From: a virus
DNA length: 29,575 bases
Virus record (IMG/VR): IMGVR_UViG_3300042914_000877
Span: 1 to 29,575 of that record
Direction: 5' to 3' (one strand)
Positions 1-7,872 of the stretch are shown here, piece by piece; positions within the stretch are counted from its first letter, which is position 1; every line of letters begins with the position of its first letter. Position numbers and translations under genes: made by a program. Below the pieces are notes generated by a model that was given only the letters and a program-made list of their open reading frames with translations, searched no databases and had not been told where the DNA came from.

Positions 1-804
1 TGGTTGATATTTAGGCAGACTTGCCGCAAAGTATGGAGTGTTTGGATTTGATACAGCACTTACTGAAGAAACTCCTCCCGCCCCTCCCCCTCCTAATCCT
101 CCTGCTCCTCCTGCTCCTCCTAGTGCGCCATATATATTTCCCAAGCCCATGCCAGCACCAGCAATTGTGCTAGTAACGCCTTGGATCATTTGTGCTGGTG
201 CTACATCAGCAGCATACCTAGCTCCGATTGCTTGTGTCTGTGCTGCAATCCTGTCTGCCGCCACTCGGTTTACAAAGTTCATGGCTTGTGCTTGCCAAGA
301 TGAGGCATAACTCATTCCCAAGTTTTGTAGTCCAAGTGATGTTTCACCGAATTGCCTTGCAAGTAATGCTTGAGGAGATTGGAAGCCAGAAATAGGTGCG
401 GCACCTTCTGGAGCTTCGGTTGTTGTAGGAGCAAATCCAGCCCCTGCATATTCGGCCACATTGCGCATGATCTGCTGTTGAACATCTTTGGGGATTTGTC
501 CCCCCATAAGTTGATTAGTAATTTGCATCGCCGTTTGTCTTTGGGCGGTAGCACCCCGCAAAAGCTGTTCTATGCCTCGCGCTCTGGCGGGGACTGTTTG
601 TTGACTTGCTAGCTTTTCTGCTGACTTTGCGGCTTTCCCTGCGGCTTGCCCTTGTATAATACCACCAGCAACACTTCCGAGTGCGCCAACGCCAGCGGCA
701 ATTCCAACTACTGTAGCGATTCCAGAACCAAAAACATTAAACTGACTTCGCTCAGTGATTTTTCTGTAGTTGTATCTGTCTTCGATTGGAATGTAACTAG
801 GCAT
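1..804 (-). CDS. Ala/Gly-rich virion protein, possibly an internal/DNA-ejection protein (3' end outside window)
   Basis: The frame is open from an ATG at 804 to the left edge (268 codons, no stop), so the C terminus is missing. The N terminus is polar. Residues about 26-50 form a small-residue hydrophobic stretch (GIATVVGIAAGVGALGSVAG) that could be a membrane segment. Residues 50-210 are Ala/Gln-rich and probably helical, and about 225-245 is almost pure Gly/Ala. Small amphipathic Ala/Gly-rich proteins at the end of the structural operon are often internal or ejected virion proteins in short-tailed phages (T7 gp14, P22 gp7 type). That role is inferred from composition and position; I recognise no diagnostic motif. 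The start follows the AT-rich context CTAATATG typical of this genome and lies just after the stop of the cupin-like gene at 806. Confidence 0.75.
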   Translation of the reverse strand, partial: MPSYIPIEDRYNYRKITERSQFNVFGSGIATVVGIAAGVGALGSVAGGIIQGQAAGKAAKSAEKLASQQTVPARARGIEQLLRGATAQRQTAMQITNQLMGGQIPKDVQQQIMRNVAEYAGAGFAPTTTEAPEGAAPISGFQSPQALLARQFGETSLGLQNLGMSYASSWQAQAMNFVNRVAADRIAAQTQAIGARYAADVAPAQMIQGVTSTIAGAGMGLGNIYGALGGAGGAGGLGGGGAGGVSSVSAVSNPNTPYFAASLPKYQP

Positions 805-805
805 A

Positions 806-1312
806 TTAGTTTTCCTTGTTGCAACGCCAAACTTGGAGTTTGGGATGGTCTTTATCAATGTGAGGATTAAAATCTCGGCGCATTAAGGTTTCTGTGATTT
901 CTACTGGGTCTGTCAAAGTAGTAACAAAACATGCCGCCCAAATCGTGTCTTCATGGGCATACACAAGTCGGCGTGTTCCTGCTTTGGTTATTCCAATATA
1001 TGGTGCTTTGTATCTTTCAGCAGGAATGCCATGCGCCCATACAGAAACATCTCCTTGTAAAATAAAAAATGGTTGCGTGGTGAGATGTAACAACGATGTA
1101 AGCAAAGAATACTTTGGAATGAATATTTCTCTTGTATAAAGATTCGGAGTGAACCTGTGTGTTACCGGACACTCTGGCCCATCATACTTGATAAGCTCTG
1201 CTTCTAAAAGATTAAGAGGATCATTCGGGTCTTTGTAGTGCGGAACATCAGTAGGATTGATCCGGTTTGCAACCAATTCCATCGGCTTATGTTCTTGAAT
1301 TTCTAGTGTCAT
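806..1312 (-). CDS. Cupin-like phage structural/accessory protein
   Basis: A 168-residue protein. The central part (about residues 60-130) has the look of the small phage cupin (RmlC-like jelly-roll) family: 'REIFIPKYSLLTSLLHLTTQ', then 'ILQGDVSVW', then 'GITKAGTRRLVYAHEDTIW'. These are the strand-turn-strand steps with a conserved Gly-Thr-Arg-Arg and a His/Glu/Asp patch. Related proteins occur near the tail genes of many podoviruses and siphoviruses, and their biochemical role is not established. Its start overlaps the stop of the upstream gene (ATGA at 1309-1312), so the two are translationally coupled. Whether it binds a metal is unclear, because the usual two-His cupin motif is only partly visible. 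Confidence 0.75.
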   Translation of the reverse strand: MTLEIQEHKPMELVANRINPTDVPHYKDPNDPLNLLEAELIKYDGPECPVTHRFTPNLYTREIFIPKYSLLTSLLHLTTQPFFILQGDVSVWAHGIPAERYKAPYIGITKAGTRRLVYAHEDTIWAACFVTTLTDPVEITETLMRRDFNPHIDKDHPKLQVWRCNKEN

Positions 1313-2286
1313 ATGGGCCAGCTTGGTTGAATAAAATAATCGTTGCTACTTGGGCTTCCAAAGTAATCGCCAATTAGATTTTCTGGTCTGCGGTAGTCTG
1401 CGATTCGCAATGGAGCGGCAGTAGGTATTTCATCGCCTTCCATTTCTTTCTCTTGTTCTTTGATCGCAATGTCAAGATTCTTTAAGAATTCTTCCGTCTT
1501 TCTGTTGTCGCGTGAGTTTAATGCAGCAACAGCACTTATCATCGCCTCCGAACAAAACTCAACTTGCTCTTGCCCGTCACTAAGTTCATAGAACTTTTTG
1601 GTGGCGTAGAGCGTAATTGCGTTTGCTGATTTTGGAATACGGAACCTTCTGAATGTAGGATTAACATCATTAGGCTGATATATGGATAGCAGCAAACTTG
1701 AGTCGCTGTCTGGGTTATATGCGTATACCCTTATTCTCCCTTGGGTTTTTGGTTTTGATACCGCACGGAGTGCCTTAAACCTAAGATTAGAAAGCCCCTT
1801 TGTTGGCGGCGTTACTGTTGTAACCTTGGCTATATGATAGGTTGAATATTCGTCCTGCGCTTCAAATGTAAGCGTTACTCCGACATCTCGGATATCTTCT
1901 GCCAATAAGGCGATTTGGTATGGTGCCGAATTATACTCTTGGTAGACTATGTGCTTGCCACCAATTTCTGTAATTAAAGCATGGCAGGATGATGCCCTGT
2001 TATAGAGCTTGTTCCCAGCAACAGCATTAAACCACTCGTCAGCAAGACTGGCTGAGTTCCCGTTGATCCAAGCAAGCCTGATTTGCTCGTACCGATTGGG
2101 TAGCGTGAAACAACGATCCGCGCAGCAGATTTCTACATACTCTGCCGTGGTATTCCACTCACGCTTATTCCAGAGTAATCTGCGGGCATCGTTAATGGCC
2201 TTTGCGGCGATTTCATTGGAACAAGTTCCAGAATCTCCGACAAAGCCCTTCACGACCTCCACCATCTCTTCGAGGGTGTCAGCCAT
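1309..2286 (-). CDS. Putative connector / tail-structural protein
   Basis: A 325-residue protein of the late leftward operon. The N-terminal third has the pattern of phage head-tail connector-like proteins: a helical start with Asn/Ala-rich 'NEIAAKAINDARRLLWNKRE', then a 'W...AEYVEI...CFTLPNRYEQIRLAWINGN' beta region. The middle looks all-beta; the C terminus is a long charged helix ('KNLDIAIKEQEKEMEGDE') with a polar tail. It lies between the large tail protein and the cupin-like protein, which fits a neck or tail role, but I cannot assign it to a family. The start codon abuts one of the dispersed palindromes (2287-2300), so its ribosome-binding region is the palindrome itself. No Shine-Dalgarno sequence is present. 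Confidence 0.75.
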   Translation of the reverse strand: MADTLEEMVEVVKGFVGDSGTCSNEIAAKAINDARRLLWNKREWNTTAEYVEICCADRCFTLPNRYEQIRLAWINGNSASLADEWFNAVAGNKLYNRASSCHALITEIGGKHIVYQEYNSAPYQIALLAEDIRDVGVTLTFEAQDEYSTYHIAKVTTVTPPTKGLSNLRFKALRAVSKPKTQGRIRVYAYNPDSDSSLLLSIYQPNDVNPTFRRFRIPKSANAITLYATKKFYELSDGQEQVEFCSEAMISAVAALNSRDNRKTEEFLKNLDIAIKEQEKEMEGDEIPTAAPLRIADYRRPENLIGDYFGSPSSNDYFIQPSWPI

Positions 2287-2300
2287 TATCGTTAACGATA
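2287..2300. repeat. Dispersed palindrome, copy 1 (TATCGTTAACGATA)
   Basis: A perfect 14-bp palindrome between the stop of the 58-residue ORF (2302) and the start codon of the connector-like gene (2286). It matches the consensus TATCGNNNNCGATA shared by 11 sites in the window, and its core contains GTTAAC. Confidence 0.85.
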
Positions 2301-2301
2301 T

Positions 2302-2478
2302 TTAGTGAGGGCCACCGACCTTGCTGACTGGTTTGCCAGAGGTAGGAAGTGGCTTGGAAGAATACGGGTTTTTGGTATTCTTGTTGAGGTTTTGGTTGCC
2401 CATTGCTTCGCTGATGCGTGGCTGAGAAGAAACTCCGCTAGAGCGAAAGCTAGGATTTGTTCCAGTTAGTGGTGTCAT
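2302..2478 (-). CDS. Small polar protein, 58 residues
   Basis: A short ORF with the genome's typical start context (AATAATATG). It begins MTPLTGTNPSFRSSGVSSQP and is rich in Ser, Pro, Asn and Lys, ending KPVSKVGGPH. No hydrophobic segment or motif is visible and it is probably disordered. It fits tightly between neighbouring genes of the late operon (30 bp after the upstream stop, 15 bp before the next start), so it is likely translated. Function unknown; a minor virion or assembly peptide is possible. Confidence rests on spacing and start context, not on homology. Confidence 0.6.
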   Translation of the reverse strand: MTPLTGTNPSFRSSGVSSQPRISEAMGNQNLNKNTKNPYSSKPLPTSGKPVSKVGGPH

Positions 2479-2508
2479 ATTATTTATTTTTTGATGGCTT
2501 TGGTGTTA

Positions 2509-2991
2509 TCACGGAGTATAGACCGCCATCCAATCAATACTTGTGATTTGTGAAATATTGTTTTCTACACGGATTCCAAAAGATGTTGTTGTTTTGCTGC
2601 CAGTATTTAGTGAAAACAAAGGCGTTGCTGCGGTTCCTATTGTTACTCCGCATACTGGAACTATTGATACTCCATAGGTGGTATCTGGCAATGCATCGAA
2701 TGTCACTGTTTGAACAGAATCTGCGGCAGGAACGGCGTTTATAGTTCCATATCTGACAATTATTTGTGCTTCCTTAAGAGCATCAACTTGACTAATTAAA
2801 GAATCAAGTTCTTCATTGATGTTTTGAATTTCTTGAGGCGTAACATCTCCAAGGCCCGGAACATTAATGGTTCCATTAGAAAGAACTTCATCAATAAATT
2901 CTTGCAGGATTTCTGTCCAATTTCCAGTTGGACAAAAATCATCTGGAACAGATGGAAAAATAATTTGTGGCGATGAGTCTTGGTTGTCCAT
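2509..2991 (-). CDS. Small fibre-like tail protein
   Basis: A 160-residue protein. I use the ATG at 2991 rather than an upstream in-frame codon because it overlaps the stop of the large tail protein as TAATG, the coupling seen elsewhere in this operon. The N-terminal half is acidic and contains a short coiled coil ('IQNINEELDSLISQVDALKE', about residues 70-90). The C-terminal 85 residues are Thr/Val/Ser-rich beta structure: 'VTFDALPDTTYGVSIVPV' is the pattern of receptor-binding or fibre-tip domains, and the protein ends in 'DWMAVYTP'. A trimeric fibre or spike tip is likely; the receptor is unknown. Confidence 0.7.
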   Translation of the reverse strand: MDNQDSSPQIIFPSVPDDFCPTGNWTEILQEFIDEVLSNGTINVPGLGDVTPQEIQNINEELDSLISQVDALKEAQIIVRYGTINAVPAADSVQTVTFDALPDTTYGVSIVPVCGVTIGTAATPLFSLNTGSKTTTSFGIRVENNISQITSIDWMAVYTP

Positions 2992-4844
2992 TACGCAATA
3001 GAGTAGTTCCAATATTCTTCTTGGCAACAAAAATCTGGGCATTCTAAGCCTTCTTCTTCATTCGGGCAGTCTCCGATTGGGCTATCATTGTTATTTTTGA
3101 TGTTTGCCATCAGCCTCAATCTATCAACAGTTGCATTTCCATTTAGATTAACCTTAACTTGGAATTCGCTTCCCTCCACTGCTGGTATGTTTGTTAAATT
3201 ATTGCATTCATATGGATCAGGAGTGTTGAACTTATATCTTTTGTAAAGATTCCCGCCTCTTCGCGGAGTGCAGTCTTGAACTACTGGTGAGCATGGCGGG
3301 CATCCATATGTGCTGGACTGCTTCACCTCGCTCCAACAAGGATTGGAGTCTGCTCGGAATTTCACAGAGCTTGTCACCTCACCAGAAATTTCTGACAACC
3401 ACATTTCTCCACCTGTAATCCTTTTGCGAAGGAATATATTCGTAGCCCTGCTTCCACCAAAATTATACTTTCCTGTGATAAAAAAGGAATCAATTTGGCT
3501 TGTTCCATTCGGCCCATAGTCAGCCGTGCGAGAATTGGTAACCTCGTAAAGCCTGTTCGCATTGTCTTTATCATAAGAAAAAACGAATCCTCTTTGCTCT
3601 TTATTAATGTTTGCTGACAGCAGTTGGCTTGGTCTAACCCCAGTCCACAATCCATTCCATCTAAATGATAGCTGTGCATCTGGACTTGGAGAAGAGCCTT
3701 GATCAAGGTCTAAAACTACCATTCCTCTGTGATACCTATGCAGTCCAGTTACACCATTGCTTGCTTGAGTGCTTTTAGTTTGCGGAGCAACTGTGTTGAT
3801 CAAATAATTGTTGATATACATCGTGCTGGCAAACTGCTTTAGCCAAGCCGTGTCACGCGAGACCCACTTGTTTACATCTCGCGAAAGTTTTCTCATTGAG
3901 AAGTAGCGATAGAACTCTGTTTGGCTATTGGAATAGAATGCCCATCCGTCATGCGAACGGAACCACAATTCGCTATTCACAGTAGTAAGATATGGGCTGG
4001 CGCATCCCCTGCCAAGGAGAGAAACCCTCTGGATGTTTGATTCGTTCCATTGAGACCTTGGTATGCTGACATCCATTGAAAATGCTCCGTTGGTGCATAA
4101 AATAACTAACGCGCCTTGCCCGCGAAGGTTGTCTCCCAAGTCTGGCATTACCTTCATTCCTGTAATATCTCCCATCATCGCGGGAGTTGAAAACGAACCG
4201 CCTTCTGCCCAGTATCCGATCTCTGTAAAGTTCTCAGTATTTAGCGTATTGGTAAATCCATTTCCGTAGATAATGTCTGATGCATAAATGCGGTTGAATC
4301 GGTCGCTCACGAATACTCGCCCAAAGGCATATTCCATGATCGTTCCAATCGGCATCTTTTTTAAAAATGGATTGAGTCGGTATGGAGGCACTGATAGGTC
4401 GCCTCCCCAACTAATCGCATTCTGGTATCCATTCTGGATGTAAAGCCGATCCTCTGCCTGCACAAACCATGTATGCATCATGTCTGGATCGTTTCCACCA
4501 ATCAGGTAGTATGCATATGCAAGATTGTTTACAATTTTAAGAAAGTAAATTTTGCCAGATACAGAAATTACCAATCCATCGTTAGATTCATACTTTGTCT
4601 TGCGATATGCATATGCGCCTTGGAAGTTCCCCTTCTGAATATCGTTAACGATATTTGCTGACTGGTCTTCCCCCGCAACTATCTGGAGATTCCGGATACT
4701 TGGACGGGTTCTGTTGATCCCTCCGCGAAATGTTCTGTTGACCGACTCGGCTACATAGAACTCTGGCAAATATGAAGGATGAGTATCGGCGTCTTGCGCT
4801 ACGATACTTGTGAATCCATCAAATACTGATCCATCTGCTGGCAT
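2991..4844 (-). CDS. Large tail protein, beta-propeller-like (possible tail nozzle)
   Basis: A 617-residue protein with dense short beta-repeat patterns ('GKIYFLKIVNNLAYAYYLIG', 'EDRLYIQNG', 'FGRVFVSDRFNRIYASDIIY', 'NSELWFRSHDGWAFY'). They resemble propeller-like tail tubular/nozzle proteins of short-tailed phages (T7 gp12 style); this is an analogy from length, repeats and position, not a firm match. The last 110 residues are Cys-rich (CPPC, CNN, CPDFCCQ), suggesting metal binding or disulphides. The start overlaps the upstream stop and the stop overlaps the downstream start, both as TAATG. Its coding sequence contains one dispersed palindrome (4640-4653), read as Ile-Val-Asn-Asp. Confidence 0.75.
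   Translation of the reverse strand: MPADGSVFDGFTSIVAQDADTHPSYLPEFYVAESVNRTFRGGINRTRPSIRNLQIVAGEDQSANIVNDIQKGNFQGAYAYRKTKYESNDGLVISVSGKIYFLKIVNNLAYAYYLIGGNDPDMMHTWFVQAEDRLYIQNGYQNAISWGGDLSVPPYRLNPFLKKMPIGTIMEYAFGRVFVSDRFNRIYASDIIYGNGFTNTLNTENFTEIGYWAEGGSFSTPAMMGDITGMKVMPDLGDNLRGQGALVILCTNGAFSMDVSIPRSQWNESNIQRVSLLGRGCASPYLTTVNSELWFRSHDGWAFYSNSQTEFYRYFSMRKLSRDVNKWVSRDTAWLKQFASTMYINNYLINTVAPQTKSTQASNGVTGLHRYHRGMVVLDLDQGSSPSPDAQLSFRWNGLWTGVRPSQLLSANINKEQRGFVFSYDKDNANRLYEVTNSRTADYGPNGTSQIDSFFITGKYNFGGSRATNIFLRKRITGGEMWLSEISGEVTSSVKFRADSNPCWSEVKQSSTYGCPPCSPVVQDCTPRRGGNLYKRYKFNTPDPYECNNLTNIPAVEGSEFQVKVNLNGNATVDRLRLMANIKNNNDSPIGDCPNEEEGLECPDFCCQEEYWNYSIA
4640..4653. repeat. Dispersed palindrome, copy 2
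   Basis: TATCGTTAACGATA inside the large tail protein gene; the symmetry extends to 18 bp (4638-4655). It is read in frame as I-V-N-D. Confidence 0.85.
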
Positions 4845-6181
4845 TACGGCTGCAATCTGTTTCTTTGGTCAGCCCAACCCCAAATATCCCAACTTATGTT
4901 TCCAGCAGATGGAGACATGATTGCTCCAATCTGTCTGTTTGTATTAGTAAGCAGCATTTCATTATTTTGACCAATTTCAATAAAGTTTATATTGCTATAC
5001 ATTGATGAAATATATTCAGTGCTTGTTGGGATATTATCCATTGGATATGATGTAAGTGCTTGATCTGGATCGTAAAATGAAACATATTTGGACGTGGCAA
5101 CTTGATACAATGCTCTAATAAATGGTTGAACTTTGATTCCGCTTGGAACATATAAACTTATAAGTGTTCCAGTTGTTGCTATTGATTGCGCCCTTGTGCT
5201 TGCAGATTTGAATGGTGTTTTAAGAAGGAACCTGTCTCCGTTTTGAAAGAACCTTTCAATATTTCCAGCCGCATCTGTAATTATAGAACCAATTCTGCGG
5301 TAGTATTGGTTATATCCGGCAGGAAGGCTTGCCAGTGCTATAGTTGGATTTGCGTGAAATCCTATATCAACTCCAGATGCCCCTGCGATTATCAATACAT
5401 GGAGTGTTGCATTTGGCCCCGGAGAAGGCGTTCCGCCAAGAAGTCCCGGTTGACCAGTTCCAGCGACAAACGCGCCAGTTTCAGATTTTGTAATAGTAGA
5501 AGAAAGGACAATGTTTTCCGAAGAAGAAGAGTCCCTACACTCACCAGAAGATACATCAATTGATGTATTTGGATTTGTAATATTGTTTGAAAGGATTAAT
5601 CCATAAATATGTCCTGATGGAAATGGATTTGATGAACTAGAAGTTACAAATGCGGGTGTCGATCCAACTATTTTAAGGATATCATTCGAGGTCCCGCTAA
5701 TCGCTTGTAGATTTCCAGAGTTGTCGCGGATGAATACAGACCCATTTCCTGCTGGCAATAGCGAGTTGAGCGTATTAATCCTCCAGTTAGAGCCGTCCCA
5801 ATATGCCAAAAAGTTGTTTCCTACATTCGTTGGATCCCATTTTTTGACTGTTCCGTCACTCAACATGACAATAACATTAGGAACATTGTCAGGTGTGTGT
5901 GTTTGTAGTGATGACAATTGAAATGGCTCAGAAGAAGAACCATTAACAAATTTAATTCCACTGGCAGTGTAGGACAAAACGGAACCCGCATTGCCGCCTT
6001 TCCAATTTAAAGTGCCATCATTCTCTGCTGCAAGAATCGCTGGAGTTGGGTTTGTAGGTATTGTTCTTTGGCATGAAGCCGAATCTTCAACTACAATTCT
6101 TTTCCCGTCATTTGTAGAACCAAGAGGTTCACAAAAAAATGGAAATGGGGGTTCGCAAGGAGGAGTGGGTTCGCAAGGCAT
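4844..6181 (-). CDS. Tail fibre protein
   Basis: A 445-residue fibre. The ATG at 6181 is chosen because it has the TATAATATG context and follows the previous stop by one base; a TTG three codons upstream lies inside the preceding gene. The N terminus is Pro/Cys-rich (PCEPTPPCEPPFPFFCEP). A Gly/Ser/Asn-rich beta region follows. Residues about 205-325 match a common phage-fibre module: 'SIDVSSGECRDSSSSENI', then a 'GTGQPGLL' turn, then 'LPAGYNQYYRRIGSI' and 'FFQNGDRFLL'. The C-terminal 115 residues are a separate beta domain ending 'SWDIWGWADQRNRLQP'. It probably attaches via the N terminus and recognises the host with the C terminus. Confidence 0.8.
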   Translation of the reverse strand: MPCEPTPPCEPPFPFFCEPLGSTNDGKRIVVEDSASCQRTIPTNPTPAILAAENDGTLNWKGGNAGSVLSYTASGIKFVNGSSSEPFQLSSLQTHTPDNVPNVIVMLSDGTVKKWDPTNVGNNFLAYWDGSNWRINTLNSLLPAGNGSVFIRDNSGNLQAISGTSNDILKIVGSTPAFVTSSSSNPFPSGHIYGLILSNNITNPNTSIDVSSGECRDSSSSENIVLSSTITKSETGAFVAGTGQPGLLGGTPSPGPNATLHVLIIAGASGVDIGFHANPTIALASLPAGYNQYYRRIGSIITDAAGNIERFFQNGDRFLLKTPFKSASTRAQSIATTGTLISLYVPSGIKVQPFIRALYQVATSKYVSFYDPDQALTSYPMDNIPTSTEYISSMYSNINFIEIGQNNEMLLTNTNRQIGAIMSPSAGNISWDIWGWADQRNRLQP

Positions 6182-6182
6182 A

Positions 6183-6485
6183 TTATACAACTATTCTTAG
6201 TTCTCCAGTTGATGTTTTGTAGATGGAATTTACAGCCAACCCCCCCGCGATAGCAGCGGCATTGTTGGCATATGTAGGCAGGATGCTTCCTGTTTTTGTT
6301 ACGGCATTTTGTAGAGTTGTTACGGCTTGATCAGCAGATTCTTTTGCGCTTTGCGCGTTAGCGTAAGCAGACTGGGATGAACTATATGCAAACCTTGCGT
6401 ATTCAATTACATCTGTGCAGCAATCATTATTTGTAGTTGGGTATCCGCTTGGCCCGCATCCGCAATCATTATTTTGGCAACTCAT
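6183..6485 (-). CDS. Small fibre protein with coiled coil and fibre-tip motif
   Basis: 100 residues. The N terminus has clustered Cys (CQNNDCGCG, DCC). Residues about 28-60 are an Ala/Ser/Gln heptad-like helix. The C terminus 'AAIAGGLAVNSIYKTSTGEL' is a recurring end motif of phage fibre and collar proteins. Its N-terminal plan (Cys-rich start, then Ala-rich helix) resembles the first 45 residues of collagen-like fibre 2 (20276-22663), suggesting a shared attachment mode. Its stop lies one base before the start of the tail fibre gene. Likely a short trimeric fibre or adaptor; function inferred. Confidence 0.7.
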   Translation of the reverse strand: MSCQNNDCGCGPSGYPTTNNDCCTDVIEYARFAYSSSQSAYANAQSAKESADQAVTTLQNAVTKTGSILPTYANNAAAIAGGLAVNSIYKTSTGELRIVV

Positions 6486-6529
6486 GTTTTTTTAGAATAG
6501 GTTTAGTATTTAGGTTTGCAAGAAATATT

Positions 6530-7003
6530 TCATAGAAGTTTTTGTATCTCCTTTAAGAAGGCTTTGTGTGCATCTGGAGAACAATCATCTTTCCTGCCAT
6601 TAGGGATAGCGACATTTGCATGTCTCGTAATGTTCTGAACTTGTATTTTGAACTGCTTTAGTATTGGTAAAAGATACTCAGCCGCAGATTCAATAGCCTC
6701 TTTGGAAAGTGCGGTCTTATATGTGTCTCCGTCCCATGCTAGCCCAACGCTAAAAGAATTTGTGTCTTTTTGCCCTTTCCACTCAGACCTCCCAGCATGC
6801 CATGTTCTTTGCGTTGGCTTTGCAAGAACAGTTCTTTTGCCGTCTCTTGCAACAATGCAATGGTAGCTAACTTGACTCTTAGGGTCACAGCACCATTCTA
6901 TACTTCCATTGTAGCTTCCAGATGTATGGTGCAAAACGACGATGGATGGAACAATCGCCGTTTTACTGACATTCGGTGTCTGCCGATATGTCTCTGGGAA
7001 CAT
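6530..7003 (-). CDS. Endolysin: N-acetylmuramoyl-L-alanine amidase (Amidase_2/PGRP fold)
   Basis: 157 residues, the usual size of single-domain T7-lysozyme-like amidases. It cleaves the bond between N-acetylmuramic acid and L-alanine in peptidoglycan. Visible landmarks are 'IVVLHHTSG' (His25/His26, first zinc ligand), Tyr47 in 'QVSYHCIVARDG', 'TWHAG' (68-71), 'FSVGLAW' (84-90), 'ITRHANVA' (His128, second ligand) and 'NGRKDDCSP' (Asp140 or Cys141 as third ligand). The family often has Glu in the 'GIE' position, where this protein has Ala89. No signal peptide is seen, so release depends on the holin encoded immediately upstream (its stop lies 5 bp before this start). Confidence 0.92.
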   Translation of the reverse strand: MFPETYRQTPNVSKTAIVPSIVVLHHTSGSYNGSIEWCCDPKSQVSYHCIVARDGKRTVLAKPTQRTWHAGRSEWKGQKDTNSFSVGLAWDGDTYKTALSKEAIESAAEYLLPILKQFKIQVQNITRHANVAIPNGRKDDCSPDAHKAFLKEIQKLL

Positions 7004-7008
7004 AAGGA

Positions 7009-7182
7009 TTATTTTCCTTTGCGGAGGACGTTGATCGCCCCGACCAGACCCAACCCGACCGCCACAATATGGTTCTGGAGTTCTGGTTCAAGCTGCACAC
7101 CCAAGGCAGTGGCTACCAATATTAGCCCGCGCCATGTCGAATTCTCTGCCAGCCGATCCAATAGAATATTCAATATTTTCAT
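7009..7182 (-). CDS. Holin-like membrane protein
   Basis: 57 residues, starting at the ATG at 7180-7182, which overlaps the stop of the lipoprotein gene (AGATGA). Two hydrophobic segments are visible: 'WRGLILVATALGVQL' (about 17-31) and 'IVAVGLGLVGAINVL' (39-53), separated by a short polar turn (EPELQNH). The C terminus is basic (RKGK). Small two-segment membrane proteins next to the endolysin are typical holins, which permeabilise the inner membrane and release the amidase. Position directly upstream of the amidase supports this strongly; topology and class are inferred. Confidence 0.8.
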   Translation of the reverse strand: MKILNILLDRLAENSTWRGLILVATALGVQLEPELQNHIVAVGLGLVGAINVLRKGK

Positions 7183-7388
7183 CTTTTGTCTTTCATTGTT
7201 TTGCTAAAGTGTTCCCAAGCATATTTTGTGTTTGGGTTTACTTTTGCGGTTTGTGTCTGGTAGGGAGAATAACTAATCGAAAGCCTAAGTGAGCCAAGTT
7301 TTCCTTGGTGTTCGCCACTTGGAGGAATTGGTATTGTTATACAAGAGGTGAGTAAACTAATTGCAATTATCGTCAACGATAACCTCAT
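7179..7388 (-). CDS. Small lipoprotein, Rz1-like outer-membrane spanin candidate
   Basis: 69 residues with a lipoprotein signal: Arg2, hydrophobic LSLTIIAISLL, then a lipobox L-T-S-C at residues 13-16, so Cys16 would be lipidated. The mature part begins with a Pro-rich stretch (ITIPIPPSGEHQG), as in Rz1 outer-membrane spanins, and is about 54 residues long. Its start overlaps the stop of the upstream membrane protein (ATGA) and its stop overlaps the holin start. A lipoprotein implies a Gram-negative host envelope if the spanin call is right. Copy 3 of the dispersed palindrome lies within codons 3-7 of this gene. Confidence 0.75.
   Translation of the reverse strand: MRLSLTIIAISLLTSCITIPIPPSGEHQGKLGSLRLSISYSPYQTQTAKVNPNTKYAWEHFSKTMKDKR
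7368..7381. repeat. Dispersed palindrome, copy 3 (TATCGTCAACGATA)
   Basis: One change in the variable centre relative to the best form; the outer half-sites TATCG/CGATA are intact. It lies at the start of the lipoprotein gene, just after the stop of the spanin-like gene. Confidence 0.8.
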
Positions 7389-7672
7389 AGCGTTTCAAGT
7401 TTGCGTTCAATGCGATCCAGAATGCTCATGTTTCTGCCAATCGTTTGATTAGAAATTGAAAGAACTTCCAGCATTTCTTTGTTTGCTGTTTTAAGGTGCG
7501 TATTAAACTCGTCCTGAACTGTATCCATTTTCTTTTCCATCTTATCCAACCTTGTAGTAAAATATCGAAATAGCATAACCACCGCAGTAATGCCTATACA
7601 GAGCAATGCCACAAACATCCAACGATCTGTTTGCTGCGCGATTAGGGTAATAGTATTAAGGTGGTCAGACAT
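7385..7672 (-). CDS. Membrane protein with coiled coil, inner-membrane spanin candidate
   Basis: 95 residues, using the ATG at 7672 (AATAATG context, overlapping the previous stop); in-frame codons further upstream lie inside the preceding gene. A single transmembrane segment (about residues 18-37, 'WMFVALLCIGITAVVMLFRY') is followed by a long charged coiled coil (LDKMEKKMDTVQDEF... to the C terminus). This is the plan of an i-spanin (Rz), and the neighbouring lipoprotein would be its partner. Positive charges directly after the membrane segment could instead place the C terminus in the cytoplasm, as in XhlA-like holin accessory proteins, so the assignment is tentative. Confidence 0.7.
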   Translation of the reverse strand: MSDHLNTITLIAQQTDRWMFVALLCIGITAVVMLFRYFTTRLDKMEKKMDTVQDEFNTHLKTANKEMLEVLSISNQTIGRNMSILDRIERKLETL

Positions 7673-7871
7673 TATTGCGTCCAAGTTGAATTGCATATTG
7701 TGAACCGAATGATTCAGATGAATATTCCCAATCTCCATCGTTATACTTTTGACCAATCAAATCATCGTCAGGAACAAGATTGTTAATTGTGTAGCAATCT
7801 TCGATGGTTATATCGTGACTGCTGAAAGCAATTAAACGATTTGATTGAGAATCAATGATGCCAAATGACAT
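7665..7871 (-). CDS. Small acidic protein following fibre 1
   Basis: 68 residues, starting two bases after the stop of collagen-like fibre 1 in a TTAATATG context. It begins 'MSFGIIDSQSNRLIAFSSHD' and has an Asp-rich middle (VPDDDLIGQKYNDGDWEY). The 'GQKYNDGDWE' piece resembles the short beta turn found in small tail-fibre-associated proteins. No hydrophobic segment. Its placement parallels the 56-residue acidic protein that follows fibre 2 (20106-20276), so both may help fold or cap their fibres. That function is an inference from position. Confidence 0.65.
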   Translation of the reverse strand: MSFGIIDSQSNRLIAFSSHDITIEDCYTINNLVPDDDLIGQKYNDGDWEYSSESFGSQYAIQLGRNNV

Positions 7872-7872
7872 A

